This document shows positions 24,105-38,755 of a stretch of 64,000 nt of DNA, in pieces. Every line of letters starts with the position of its first letter. The stretch's first letter is position 1. The position numbers and the translations under genes are program-made. This DNA comes from Siphonodentalium dalli (lineage: Eukaryota; Mollusca; Scaphopoda; Gadilida; Siphonodentaliidae): NCBI GenBank assembly GCA_032622095.1, contig CP136068.1, positions 150,237,365 through 150,301,364 on the forward strand. The letters are read 5' to 3'. The notes under the pieces were generated by a model, which searched no databases, was not told the origin of the DNA, and saw nothing but the letters and a program-made list of their open reading frames with translations.

Positions 24105-24665
24105 ACGGGGGGGGGGGGGGGGGGGGGGGGAGGGTGAAAACAAAATTCCGGCACGTATTCCGGGGTGGGTGGGTGGTCAAAGCCACCAACAAGCAATTTT
24201 TTCCGCAACTAAAAAAAAACAATCCTGCTTGTTTTTTAGTGTTTTGGCAATGAGTTGGGATTCAAACCCACTTTGAATGAGAGAAATAATGTAATTCTAA
24301 CTGTAAACTGACTGCAGGCAGTTATCATGTTGTATTTTGTTGCAAATTTTGAAATCCAAGATGGCCGCTGGCAGCCATGTTTTTTTGGCCGAATGACCTC
24401 AAAATGACTCATTCCTATTTACAATTCCATGTTAACATCCATGATAAATAGTATGCAGCTGTTTACAGTGAAGTCCCCCCCGCAAATCTCTGTTTTAGTG
24501 TTAAAAGGGGGGTGGTGTAAAAAAATGGTCGGATAAAAACTGCCGAAAAACGGAAACAAATTTGGCGGTGGTGATGGGTGGGTACAAAAAATGATCGAAA
24601 GGGAAAAAATGCCATACGTGCCTGAAATTTTTTTCCGACCCCCCCCCCTGATCGTACCCCCCCCC
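24105..24665 (-). repeat. Poly-G-capped dispersed element, inverted copy 2
   Basis: This is the reverse complement of 2177-2725 over most of its length: aaatccaagatggccgctgg, gcagttatcatgttgtattt and cagctgtttacagtgaa. It carries a run of about 23 G at one end and about 9 C at the other. Confidence 0.75.
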
Positions 24666-25057
24666 CCCATGGGTCCCGAGTGAGATGGGACATGCAGTAT
24701 CACGCAGAATAGACCTGCATGTACCAAAGTTACAATCCACAAAGTCGATATCTCAAGCGGACGCGGCACTGTTAACCCCCGACTTGTGGCCGATTCCGTC
24801 AATTCCGCTAGCTGTCTGATGACCCCTCTGCATCCGTGGCGATCGGGCAAGTTGCTAGCTATAGCGGAACTGAAGTGAATATATTAACACATACGCTGCG
24901 GTCGAATTAGCTATGCACATGCAGAGTAACACCCGCCGACCGTAACGCTACCAGGGGGTCCGCACGAGATGGTTCATGCAGTGTCGTGCATAATAGACCT
25001 GTATTAGTCCAAGAGATATTGGTCGACCTCTGCACCCCCCCCCCCCCCACAGGACTC
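24666..25057. other. Pre-gap sequence with an internal near-duplication
   Basis: gagatgggacatgcagtatc...gaatagacctgcatgtacc (about 24680) and gagatggttcatgcagtgtc...taatagacctgtattagtcc (about 24967) are diverged copies about 290 bp apart. Each is next to a C-run. No gene is seen. Confidence 0.55.
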
Positions 25058-25157
25058 NNNNNNNNNNNNNNNNNNNNNNNNNNNNNNNNNNNNNNNNNNN
25101 NNNNNNNNNNNNNNNNNNNNNNNNNNNNNNNNNNNNNNNNNNNNNNNNNNNNNNNNN
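25058..25157. other. Assembly gap of 100 N
   Basis: Exactly 100 N, the usual placeholder for a gap of unknown size. It directly abuts the 23-bp satellite, so the array is probably longer than assembled. Confidence 0.99.
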
Positions 25158-28100
25158 CCACGTTATATCCCATACAACCACCACGTTATCTCTCATACAA
25201 CCACCCACCACGTTATCTCTCATATAATATCTCCCATACAACCACCACGTTATCTCTCATATAATATCTCCCATACAACCACCACGTTATCTCCCATACA
25301 ACCACCACGTTATCTCCCATACAACCACCACGTTATCTCCCACACAACCAACACGTTATCTCTCATACAACCACCACGTTATCTCCCATACAACCACCAC
25401 GTTATCTCCCACACAACCAACACGTTATCTCTCATACAACCACCACGTTATCTCCATACAACCACCACGTTATCTCCCATACAACCACCACGTTATCTCC
25501 CATCGTTATCTCCGACACAACCACCACGTTATCTCCTATACAACAACCACGTTATATCCCATACAACCACCACGTTATCTCCTATACAATAACCACGTTA
25601 TCTCCCATACAACCACCACGTTATCTCCCATACAACCACCACGTTATCTCCCATACAACCACCACGTTATATCCCATACAACCACCACGTTATCTCCTAT
25701 ACAACAACCACGTTATCTCCTATACAACCACCACGTTATCTCCTATACAACAACCACGTTATATCCCATACAACCACCACGTTATCTCCTATACAATAAC
25801 CACGTTATCTCCCATACAACCACCACGTTATCTCCCATACAACCACCACGTTATCTCCCATAGAACCACCACGTTATCTCCCATACAACCACCACGTTAT
25901 CTCCCATACAACCACCATGTTATCTCTCATACAACCACCACGTTATCTCCCATACAACCACCACGTTATATCCCATACAACCACCACGTTATCTCACATA
26001 CAACAACCACGTTATCTCCTATACAACAACCACGTTATCTCCTATACAACAACCACGTTATCTCCCATACAACCACCACGTTATCTCCTATACAACAACC
26101 ACGTTATATCCCATACAACCACCACGTTATCTCTCATACAACCACCACGTTATCTCCTATACAACAACCACGTTATCTCCTATACAACAACCACGTTATC
26201 TCCCATACAACCACCACGTTATCTCCTATACAACAACCACGTTATATCCCATACAACCACCACGTTATCTCTCATACAACCACCACGTTATCTCTCATAC
26301 AACCACCACGTTATCTCCCATACAACCACCACGTTATCTCCCATACAACCACCACGTTATCTCCTATACAACAACCACGTTATCTCCTATACAACCACCA
26401 CGTTATCTCCCATACAACCACCACGTTATCTCCTATACAACAACCACGTTATATCCCATACAACCACCACGTTATCTCCTATACAACAACCACGTTATCT
26501 CCTATACAACAACCACGTTATATCCCATACAACCACCACGTTATCTCCTATACAACCACCACGTTATCTCCTATACAACAACCACGTTATATCCCATACA
26601 ACCACCACGTTATCTCCTATACAATAACCACGTTATCTCCCATACAACCACCACGTTATCTCCCATACAACCACCACGGTATCTCCCATACAACCATCAC
26701 GTTATCTCCCATACAACCACCACGTTATCTCCCATACAACCACCACGTTATCTCTCATACAACCACCACGTTATCTCTCATACAACCATCACGTTATCTC
26801 TCATACAACCATCACGTTATCTCCCATACATCCACCACGTTATCTCTCATACAACCATCACGTTATCTCTCATACAACCACCACGTTATCTCTCATACAA
26901 CCACCACGTTATCTCTCATACAACCACCACGTTATCTCTCATACAACCATCACGTTATCTCCCATACAACCACCACGTTATCTCCCATACATCCACCACG
27001 TTATCTCTCATACAACCACCACGTTATCTCCCATACAACCACCACGTTATCTCACATACAACCACCACGTTATCTCTCATACAACCACCATGTTATCTCC
27101 TATACAACAACCACGTTATCTCCCATACAACCACCACGGTATCTCCCATACAACCATCACGTTATCTCCCATACAACCACCACGTTATCTCCCATACAAC
27201 CACCACGTTATCTCTCATACAACCACCACGTTATCTCTCATACAACCATCACGTTATCTCTCATACAACCACCATGTTATCTCCTATACAACAACCACGT
27301 TATCTCCTATACAACCACCACGTTATCTCCTATACAACAACCACGTTATATCCCATACAACCACCACGTTATCTCCTATACAATAACCACGTTATCTCCC
27401 ATACAACCACCACGTTATCTCCCATACAACCACCACGTTATCTCCCATACAACCACCACGTTATCTCCCATACAACCACCACGTTATCTCCCATACAACC
27501 ACCACGTTATCTCCCATACAACCACCACGTTATCTCCCATACAACCACCACGTTATCTCCCATACAACCACAACGTTATCTCCCATACAACCACCACGGT
27601 ATCTCCCATACAACCACCACGTTATCTCCCATACAACCACCACGTTATCTCCCATACAACCACCACGTTATCTCCCATACAACCACCACGTTATCTCCCA
27701 TACAACCACCACGTTATCTCCCATACAACCATCACGTTATCTCCCATACAACCACCACGTTATCTCTCATAGAACCACAACGTTATCTCCCATACAACCA
27801 CCACGTTATCTCCCATACAACCACCACGTTATCTCCCATACAACCACCACGTTATCTCCCATGCAACCACCACGTTATCTCCCATACAACCACCACGTTA
27901 TCTCTCATACAACCACCACGTTATCTCTCATACAACCACCACGTTATCTCCCATACAACCACCACGTTATCTCCCATACAACCACCACGTTATCTCCCAT
28001 ACAACCACCACGTTATCTCCCATGCAACCACCACGTTATCTCCCATACAACCACCACGTTATCTCCCATACAACCACCACGTTATCTCTCATACAACCAC

Positions 28101-31100
28101 CACGTTATCTCCCATCGTTATATCCCATACAACCACCACGTTATCTCCCATACAACCACCACGTTGTCTCCCATGCAACCACCACGTTATCTCCCATGCA
28201 ACCACCACGTTATCTCCCATACAACCACCACGTTATCTCCCATCGTTATATCCCATACAACCATCACGTTATCTCCCATACAACCACCACGTTATCTCCC
28301 ATCGTTATCTCCCATACAACCATCACGTTATCTCCCATACAACCACCACGTTATCTCCCATACAACCACCACGTTGTCTCCCATGCAACCACCACGTTAT
28401 CTCCCATGCAACCACCACGTTATCTCCCATACAACCACCACGTTATCTCCCATGCAACCACCACGTTATCTCTCATACAACCACAACGTTATCTCTCATA
28501 CAACCACCACATTATCTCTCATACAACCACCACATTATCTCTCATACAACCACCACATTATCTCTCGTACAACCACCACGTTATCTCCCATACAACCACC
28601 ACGTTATCTCCCATACAACCATCACGTTATATCCCATACAACCACCACGTTATCTCTCATACAACCACCACGTTATCTCTCATACAACCACCACATTATC
28701 TCTCATACAACCACCACATTATCTCTCATACAACCACCACATTATCTCTCATACAACCACCACATTATCTCTCGTACAACCACCACGTTATCTCCCATAC
28801 AACCACCACGTTATCTCCCATACAACCACCACGTTATCTCTCATACAACCATCACGTTATCTCTCATACAACCACCACGTTATCTCCCATACAACCACCA
28901 CATTATCTCCCATGCAACCACCACGTTATCTCCCATACAACCACCACGTTATCTCTCATACAACCATCACGTTATCTCTCATACAACCACCACGTTATCT
29001 CCCATACAACCACCACGTTATCTCCCATACAACCACCACGTTATCTCACATACAACCACCCACCACGTTATCTCTCATACAACCACCACGTTATCTCCCA
29101 TACAACCACCACGTTATCTCTCATACAACCACCACGTTATCTCACATACAACCACCCACCACGTTATCTCTCATACAACCACCACGTTATCTCCCATACA
29201 ACCATCACGTTATCTCTCATACAACCACCACGTTATCTCTCATACAACCACCACGTTATCTCCCATACAACCACCACGTTATCTCCCATACAACCACCAC
29301 GTTATCTCCCATACAACCACCACGTTATCTCCCACACAACCACCACGTTATCTCCCATACAACCACCACGTTATCTCCCATACAACCACCACGTTATCTC
29401 CCATACAACCACCACGTTATCTCCCATGCAACCACCACGTTATCTCCCATACAACCACCACGTTATCTCCCATACAACCACCACGTTATCTCTCATACAG
29501 CCATCACGTTATCTCTCATACAACCACCACGTTATCTCTCATAGAACCACCACGTTATCTCTCATACAACCACCACGTTATCTCCCATACAACCATCACG
29601 TTATCTCTCATACAACCATCACGTTATCTCTCATACAACCATCACGTTATCTCTCATACAACCACCACGTTATCTCCCATACAACCACCACGTTATCTCC
29701 CACACAACCACCACGTTATCTCCCATACAACCACCACGTTATCTCCCATACAACCACCACGTTATCTCCCATACAACCACCACGTTATCTCCCATACAAC
29801 CACCACGTTATCTCCCATACAACCATCACGTTATCTCCCATACAACCACCACGTTATCTCCCATACAACCACCACGTTATCTCCCATACAACCACCACGT
29901 TATATCCCATACAACCACCACGTTATCTCCCATACAACCACCACGTTATCTCCCATACAACCACCACGTTATCTCCCATACAACCATCACGTTATCTCCC
30001 ATACAACCACCACGTTATCTCCCATACAACCACCACGTTATCTCCCATGCAACCACCACGTTATCTCCCATACAACCATCACGTTATCTCTCATACAACC
30101 ATCACGTTATATCTCATACAACCATCACGTTATCTCTCATACAACCACCACGTTATCTCCCATACAACCACCACGTTATCTCCCACACAACCACCACGTT
30201 ATCTCCCATACAACCACCACGTTATCTCCCATACAACCACCACGTTATCTCCCATACAACCACCACGTTATCTCCCATACAACCACCACGTTATCTCCCA
30301 TACAACCATCACGTTATCTCTCATACAACCATCACGTTATCTCTCATACAACCATCACGTTATCTCTCATACAACCATCACGTTATCTCTCATACAACCA
30401 CCACGTTATCTCCCATACAACCACCACGTTATCTCCCACACAACCACCACGTTATCTCCCATACAACCACCACGTTATCTCCCATACAACCACCACGTTA
30501 TCTCCCATACAACCACCACGTTATCTCCCATACAACCACCACGTTATCTCCCATACAACCATCACGTTATCTCTCATACAACCATCACGTTATCTCTCAT
30601 ACAACCATCACGTTATCTCCCATACAACCACCACGTTATCTCCCATACAACCACCACGTTATCTCCCATACAACCATCACGTTATCTCCCATACAACCAC
30701 CACGTTATCTCCCATACAACCATCACGTTATCTCTCATACAACCATCACGTTATCTCCCATACAACCATCACGTTATCTCACATACAACCACCACGTTAT
30801 CTCTCATACAACCACCACGTTATCTCCCATACAACCACCACGTTATCTCCCATACAACCACCACGTTATCTCTCATACAACCACCACGTTATCTCTCATA
30901 CAACCATCACGTTATCTCCCATACAACCATCACGTTATATCCCATACAACCACCACGTTATCTCCCATACAACCACCACGTTATCTCCCATACAACCACC
31001 ACGTTATCTCTCATACAACCACCACGTTATCTCCCATACAACCATCACGTTATCTCACATACAACCACCACGTTATCTCACATACAACCACCACGTTATC

Positions 31101-34100
31101 TCCCATACAACCATCATGTTATCTCTCATACAACCACCACGTTATCTCACATACAACCACCCACCACGTTATCTCTCATACAACCATCACGTTATCTCAC
31201 ATACAACCACCACGTTATCTCTCATACAACCACCACGTTATCTCTCATACAACCACCACGTTATCTCCCATACAACCATCACGTTATCTCTCATACAACC
31301 ACCACGTTATCTCTCATACAACCACCACGTTATCTCTCATACAACCACCACGTTATCTCTCATACAACCACCACGTTATCTCCCATACAACCACCACGTT
31401 ATATCCCATACAACCACCACGTTATCTCTCATACAACCACCACGTTATCTCCCATACAACCACCACGTTATCTCCCATACAACCACCACGTTATCTCCCA
31501 TACAACCACCACGTTATCTCACATACAACCACCACGTTATCTCCCATACAACCACCACGTTATCTCCCATACAACCACCACGTTATCTCACATACAACCA
31601 CCACGTTATCTCCCATACAACCACCACGTTATCTCCCATACAACCACCACGTTATCTCCCATACAACCACCACGTTATCTCCCATACAACCACCACGTTA
31701 TCTCCCATACAACCACCACGTTATCTCACATACAACCACCACGTTATCTCCCATACAACCACCACGTTATCTCCCATACAACCACCACGTTATCTCACAT
31801 ACAACCACCACGTTATCTCCCATACAACCACCACGTTATCTCCCATACAACCATCACGTTATCTCACATACAACCACCACGTTATCTCACATACAACCAC
31901 CACGTTATCTCTCATACAACCATCACGTTATCTCTCATACAACCACCACGTTATCTCTCATACAACCACCACGTTATCTCTCATACAACCATCACGTTAT
32001 CTCACATACAACCACCACGTTATCTCTCATACAACCATCACGTTATCTCTCATACAACCACCACGTTATCTCTCATACAACCACCACGTTATCTCTCATA
32101 CAACCACCACGTTATCTCACATACAACCACCACGTTATCTCTCATACAACCATCACGTTATCTCTCATACAACCACCACGTTATCTCTCATACAACCACC
32201 ACGTTATCTCCCATACAACCATCACGTTATCTCTCATACAACCACCACGTTATCTCCCATACAACCACCACGTTATCTCCCATACAACCACCACGTTATC
32301 TCCCACACAACCACCACGTTATCTCCCATACAACCACCACGTTATCTCCCATACAACCACCACGTTATCTCCCATACAACCACCACGTTATCTCCCATAC
32401 AACCACCACGTTATCTCCCATACAACCACCACGTTATCTCCCATACAACCACCACGTTATCTCCCATACAACCATCACGTTATATCCCATACAACCACCA
32501 CGTTATCTCCCATACAACCACCACGTTATCTCTCATACAACCACCACATTGTCTCCCATACAACCACCACGTTATCTCTCATACAACCACCCACCACGTT
32601 ATCTCCCATACAACCATCACGTTATATCCCATACAACCACCACGTTATCTCCCATACAACCACCACGTTATCTCTCATACAACCACCACATTGTCTCCCA
32701 TACAACCATCACGTTATCTCTCATACAACCACCACGTTATCTCTCATACAACCACCACGTTATCTCCCATGCAACCACCACGTTATCTCCCATACAACCA
32801 CCACGTTGTCTCCCATACAACCACCACGTTATCTCCCATACAACCACCACGTTATCTCTCATACAACCACCACGTTATCTCCCATACAACCATCACGTTA
32901 TCTCCCATACAACCACCACGTTATCTCCCATACAACCATCACGTTATATCCCATACAACCACCACGTTATCTCCCATACAACCACCACGTTATCTCTCAT
33001 ACAACCACCACATTGTCTCCCATACAACCACCACGTTATCTCTCATACAACCACCACGTTATCTCCCATGCAACCACCACGTTATCTCCCATACAACCAC
33101 CACGTTATCTCCCATACAACCACCACGTTATCTCCCATACAACCACCACGTTATCTCTCATACAACCACCACGTTATCTCACATACAACCACCACGTTAC
33201 CCATACAACCACCACGTTATCTCTCATACAACCATCACGTTATCTCTCATACAACCATCACGTTATCTCTCATAGAACCACCACGTTATCTCCCATACAA
33301 CCACCACGTTATCTCCCATACAACCACCACGTTATCTCACATACAACCACCACGTTACCCATACAACCATCACGTTATCTCTCATACAACCATCACGTTA
33401 TCTCCCATACAACCACCACGTTATCTCCCATACAACCATCACGTTATCTCACATACAACCACCACGTTATCTCTCATACAACCACCACGTTATCTCTCAT
33501 ACAACCATCACGTTATCTCTCATAGAACCACCACGTTATCTCCCATACAACCACCACGTTATCTCCCATACAACCACCACGTTATCTCTCATACAACCAC
33601 CACGTTATCTCCCATACAACCACCACGTTATCTCTCATACAACCACCACGTTATATCCCATACAACCACCACGTTATCTCCCATACAACCATCACGTTAT
33701 CTCCCATCGTTATCTCCCATACAACCACCACGTTATCTCCCATACAACCATCACGTTATCTCTCATACAACCACCACGTTATCTCCCATACAACCACCAC
33801 GTTATCTCACATACAACCACCACGTTATCTCTCATACAACCATCACGTTATCTCTCATACAACCACCACGTTATCTCTCATACAACCATCACGTTATCTC
33901 TCATACAACCATCACGTTATCTCTCATACAACCACCACGTTATCTCCCATACAACCACCACGTTATCTCTCATACAACCATCACGTTATCTCTCATACAA
34001 CCACCACGTTATCTCTCATACAACCACCACGTTATCTCTCATACAACCATCACGTTATCTCCCATACAACCACCACGTTATCTCCCATACAACCACCACG

Positions 34101-34363
34101 TTATCTCCCATACAACCACCACGTTATCTCACATACAACCATCACGTTATCTCACATACAACCAACACGTTATCTCCCATACAACCACCACGTTATCTCC
34201 CATACAACCATCACGTTATCTCCCACACAACCAACACGTTATCTCTCATACAACCATCACGTTATCTCCCATACAACCACCACGTTATCTCCCATACAAC
34301 CACCACGTTATCTCCCATACATTATCTCCCATATATTATCTCCCATATGTTATCGCACATACA
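25158..34363 (+). repeat. 23-bp satellite array, about 9.2 kb (about 400 copies)
   Basis: The monomer is ACAA followed by CCACCACGTTATCTCCCAT. Common variants: CTCTCAT or CTCCTAT for CTCCCAT, ATCACG for ACCACG, and GTTATATC. The plus strand is nearly G-free apart from the single CpG per monomer. Length variants occur: about 13 bp (catcgttatctcc), 19 bp (cacgttacccat) and 27 bp (aaccacccaccacg). The array is continuous and ends in decayed units (catacattatctcccatata) near 34320-34363. Because 23 is not divisible by three, each forward reading runs through all three frames, none with a stop, producing ORFs up to about 2100 codons of a 23-residue repeat. I treat these as non-coding. Confidence 0.98.
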
Positions 34364-34767
34364 TTAAATAACCCATGCATGAAATAATTCTAAAATGTTA
34401 TAATAGCGGAAATTAATCATTACAAGTAAATGAACATATGTGAACATAAGTCAAAACGAGATTTTGCAGACGTACATACCATATTATGTCGTTATCGGTG
34501 CCAGTTCTGGGAGCAGGCCGCCAGATCGCTTTTAACATATTTACGGAGTTACGTGGATATTAGTTTATGTTTCAGAATATCTTAATTTGTCTTGTATCAA
34601 ACTTGGCAACATGCACTGACATGCAATTGACCTAAGTATAGAGTGGCCTCAGCGACCACTGACGGGCTTCTAACTTCAAAAATATCACTTGCATATTACA
34701 TTTATATGGACTAATGCACAAACCTCTTGATATTATCTTTGGGTCGTACTCTTTTTCGCTCAGTTAT
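34364..34767. other. Nothing recognised
   Basis: AT-rich sequence following the satellite. Confidence 0.5.
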
Positions 34768-35154
34768 AAAGGTACTCAATCCGATCAGACGCTCCTAAAT
34801 TACTATTTCTTTGGCTTCGTGGGTAAACAATATTTGATTCGAGTCAAAGAACCCACCCTTCAAAGATCAGGGTGATTAGATATTGTTTTTTAAAGTTTGC
34901 TATTTTTATTGTTTGTGGACCAGAAGTGGTAATAATAACCACTTGATGTTAGAGTTATCCATCTTCATCCGCATCTTCGTCCGTTTGACCACGTGCTTCT
35001 GGTCCACAAACAATTGAAATAGCAAACTTAAAAAATCGATATCTGATCACTCTAAGCTTTGTCGTGTGGGTTCATCGACTGGAATCAAATATGTTTTACA
35101 CCCGAAGCCAAAGAAATAGTAATTTAGGAGCGTCTGATCGGATTGAGTACCTTT
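34768..35154. mobile_element. AAAGGTACTCAATCCGATCA foldback element
   Basis: The long inverted repeats run from aaaggtactcaatccgatca to tgatcggattgagtaccttt and include tactatttctttggcttc / gaagccaaagaaatagta and aatatttgattcgagtc / gactggaatcaaatat. The centre holds gagttatccatcttcatccg. Relatives: 22285, 37143 and 56894. Confidence 0.88.
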
Positions 35155-35157
35155 AAA

Positions 35158-35230
35158 TTCGAGATGGTGCGCGAAAAATAATAGTGCGCGAATTGAAATA
35201 CGAGCAAGGTACATGTACATGTATATCTCA
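35158..35230. repeat. GCGCGAATTTAAA-type short repeat
   Basis: gcgcgaaaaataatagtgcg, cgaattgaaatacgagcaag and gtaca recur at about 54185-54300 and about 54715-54805. Confidence 0.55.
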
Positions 35231-35554
35231 GAATTAGAACTAACTATCATGCTTTTGTTAAATTATATCATAATAATATTTGTGTAATGTGTGAATAGTT
35301 TATTATGGCATCTGCCCCATGTGTGTATTATATCATTACATTCATCTTATCGATATATAGTGTAAATAAATTTACTAACTTACATAACTCGCAAATACCA
35401 ATCATAATGTTGGAAGGACACGAGCAAACAATCTAAATATAACCCGTTATTATGAGTTTGTTTAAACTTTGAGGAACATTTCCAGACATAATTTACTACC
35501 GTGGTAGAGGGTCCACTATATTAATGAGAATACACCAGAAGGAAATATTTATTA

Positions 35555-35960
35555 AATATGCGGATGGCCCTCGCGGTGGTTAATGCTGTTAAAATGGTCA
35601 CACCCGTTATAACCACCATAAATATAAAGAATATTAAAACATAAACACATTTTGTTCTTATACCATTCATAAATATCTCATAAGTTGCATGTTATTGTCA
35701 AGATCATACACAGTGTTAGTAAACAAAAGCCATGTTATGTTACACTACAGTACGTAAAGAGTGTACGATAACCAAAACACTCAACACCGGGGAGATCCCA
35801 ATAAAAGAACTTTGGTTAAAAATGTGTCATGTTGTTCACACAAAAAACCGTTATAGCATTCGCTAATTCTTGCCGCTCAATATGGTTGAATGGTTCACCG
35901 TGAATCAATCTCACAAAAATCACCAAGGTTGAGTGTTTTGCTTATCCCACACTCTTTGTG
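35555..35960. repeat. GGCGGTGGGTAT dispersed repeat, diverged copy
   Basis: cgcggtggttaatgctgttaa, accaccataaatata, ttttgttcttata and tagtaaacaaaagcca match the 61480 copy in order. The rest has diverged. Confidence 0.55.
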
Positions 35961-36525
35961 TGCTGTATATAAACAAACGCTCGACTAACACAAGTGTGTT
36001 TTGTGGATAATATTGTATTCATACTATCATTATACCATACTATTAGTATATTCTTGAGGACATTTTCAGAATTTTGTAACTTTTATTTCTAAATTATAAC
36101 TAACAATCAAAGCCATCCGTGCTGCTAAGATTTCCGACGGTACATTCAGACCCCAACAATCCTCTTCATATACTACCCTATCTCTGCTTTATACACCCCC
36201 AAATCTCACGAATCTCCACACTCTACTAGTTACACCCACTAACCGTGTTTACCTTTCAATTATTATATTCACTCAAAGGCACACACAGCTATTATTATGT
36301 ATGACCTGAAGTACTTGGATCACCACATCTCGCGAGAAACCAGAAAAACAAATATATATACGATAATTAAATAATCATTGCTTGATGCAGGTATGTCGAT
36401 TTGACGTTACACATTCTCGCGGGATCATTTGTTATGTAATATTCTCGGGAACGAGAAACATAAGCACAATGCTTGATGTCGAATCCGTTCCATGACAACA
36501 TCATTGTTTTTTGCTATATTTCACA
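35961..36525. other. Nothing recognised
   Basis: AT-rich unique-looking sequence. Confidence 0.5.
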
Positions 36526-36991
36526 TATGTGACCCGCCATATCAAATCCAGTCGTAAGTCGGGATTTTGTTTACCCTGTGCCAATGCATTCTCTGATATA
36601 TGCAAGTCTACCATGGGTCGCCTCGCATATATAAGAGAATGCATTGGCCTAACAATTTTTTATCATTTTTTTTTTAATAAATGTTTCTTACAATTTTTAG
36701 GACATAAAATAAAAAAACATCCATTACCATGCAGGGAGCCCCCCACATATATAGAAGCATATAGAAGAGTGTCGTCTGCTCATGTTTGTCTGGGGCTCTG
36801 TATGGGTGAAATTATAAAATTGTTAAAGAATACAAGAAAACATTATTAAAATTGTAAAAAATTGTTAGGCCAATGCATTCTCTTATATATGCGAGGCGAC
36901 ATATGGTCGACTCGCATATATAAGAGAATGCATTGGCACAGGGTAAAAAAAATCCCGACTTACGACTGGATTTGATATGGCGGGTCACATA
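36526..36991. mobile_element. TATGTGACCCGCCATATCAA MITE carrying the shared hairpin
   Basis: The terminal inverted repeats are TATGTGACCCGCCATATCAA and the complement TTGATATGGCGGGTCACATA, continuing through atccagtcgtaagtcgggat. Immediately inside each end is gtttaccctgtgccaatgca and then the 69-bp hairpin (about 36580-36648 and about 36870-36938). The ends share nothing with the TTAACCCTTT families, yet the hairpins are the same. Confidence 0.92.
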
Positions 36992-37142
36992 TTCTAATAG
37001 TTCATGGAATAAATACTGTTGAAACTAACCAATATAATAGTTTAGTCCTATATAGCTGCGGTCTAAGGTAGCACCATATAAGCTCAAACTACTAATAACA
37101 CATGTCCAACGTCGCACTGCATAGCCCCTATTAAGCTTATTT

Positions 37143-37605
37143 AAAGGTGCATAATCCGAATAACGCTCCCAAATTACTATTTCTTTGGCTTCGGTTGTAA
37201 TTAATATTTGATTTGTGTCGATGAACCGAATCCATCAAAGCTCAGAGTGATCAGATATCGATTTTTGAAATTTATTATATCTCGAGAGGTGTAGTTATTG
37301 GTGGCCTGGTAAAATTCGTCAAACGGACTGTCTCGGACAAGATTGCGGATGAAGATGGATATCTCTAAAATCAAGTGGCTTTGACGTTATGTATATTGAC
37401 AATCCGGCCATATTTCGTCCAACAAATTGTTGATAAATAACACGTTTTGGACAAGTTTATACTACAATTTACTGGTTAGCATTATATTTGGGCAATTAAT
37501 CAATTCTGATAAATGAAGGGGCATTTCAAAACATGTGGTTGTTGTTGGAATCTGTTGTTCGAATCTTATTATATGGGGACCATCGAATCGGATTGGGTGC
37601 CTTTA
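37143..37605. repeat. AAAGGTACTCAATCCGATCA-family element, diverged
   Basis: It starts aaaggtgcataatccgaata and ends tcggattgggtgccttta. Internal blocks tactatttctttggcttcgg, gctcagagtgatcagatatc and gatgaagatggatatctcta match 34768 and 56894. Confidence 0.75.
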
Positions 37606-38570
37606 CATGTAAATATGTAATTACCTTACATTCTGTAACATCTACCTTTGATGATCAGAGAAATCAATTGAACTGAATTGAATTGAATTAGAACATTTTA
37701 TCATAGATGGTGACAGAGGGTTAAATTGAATTAGTTAGCAGAAATAGACTGATATGGATAACATAAAAAAAAGAAGGAACTGTGTTTTATATAGCGATGC
37801 AAAGGTAAGGCGATGTAGTACTTGCATGAGAACCCTCACCCCTTTCGCCACTGAATCCCGCTAATATAAAATCCCACTATGATTACCTTAATCACTTTAC
37901 GACAAACTCTCGAGCGCCCGAGATTTTCCGAGAACGTCCTATAGTAATAATCCAAGCGGCTGCTACACATTCAATATTTGACCGTTAAGTGTGGAGCCGG
38001 CGCACAGACTGTCGGAAAGTGGTTTCGTTGTGCTATGAATCTAATTGCCTCAATCAGTTCTCGGGAAAACCCCGCCAACAAGTTATCTCCTACGCACCGC
38101 ACCACATTTAATAAATCATTCCTAAGCATATCGACGTTTCCCTTTCAAACAGATATTTCAGCTTTCATCAAACACTGATAACATAAATACTTGCCCAATC
38201 TTTTCTTCATATTTGTGATTATGAATGATAGAAACAGCGCTCGTTTGGTGATCTGGTAGATAGCGCCAAATGGATTGTAACAGTCGTGAAAATCAATGAG
38301 GTTTTTTTTTATAAAGGAACTGCCTTGTTTGCGAAAAGATACATTTGGAAGAAATGCAGAAATTTTACGACTGATAGTTGAATGTGAAGATGGAATGTGT
38401 TTGCACGTGGTTACATAAACATGATAAAGCGCCTCACTATTTGTTAATGATTTTCTGACACGCTGTGTATATAAACTATCATTTCTAAATCGAGCAGAGC
38501 AGATCCCAGTTATGAAACAAACCGTTTGCGTGAATATTCGGGTGACTTGCAGGAGGTGCCATAAGCACCA
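37606..38570. other. Nothing recognised
   Basis: No gene or repeat is identified. Short ORFs have no recognisable similarity. Confidence 0.5.
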
Positions 38571-38755
38571 TGACGACAGAACATCTCACATCCAACAAAT
38601 ATCCAGACGACAGAATATCTCATATCCAACAAATATCCAGACGACAGAACATCTCACATCTAACAACAAATGTCCAGACGACAGAATATCTCACATCCAA
38701 CAAATATCCAGACGACAGAACATCTCACACCCAACAACAAATATCCAGATGTATG
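38571..38755 (+). repeat. 34-37-bp minisatellite, about 5 copies
   Basis: The unit is gacgacagaacatctcacat followed by ccaacaaatatcca. Variants carry taacaacaaatgtcca or cccaacaacaaatatcca. Confidence 0.93.

Noticed and set aside
25158-34363. CRISPR-like array
   Set aside because: The repeats are directly contiguous with no unique spacers, and the DNA is eukaryotic.
27274-34387. Giant ORFs (up to about 2100 codons) of a 23-residue repeat
   Set aside because: They are an automatic result of a 23-bp satellite lacking stops in any forward frame. Overlapping frames are all open, and monomer indels are not multiples of three, so there is no sign of coding selection.
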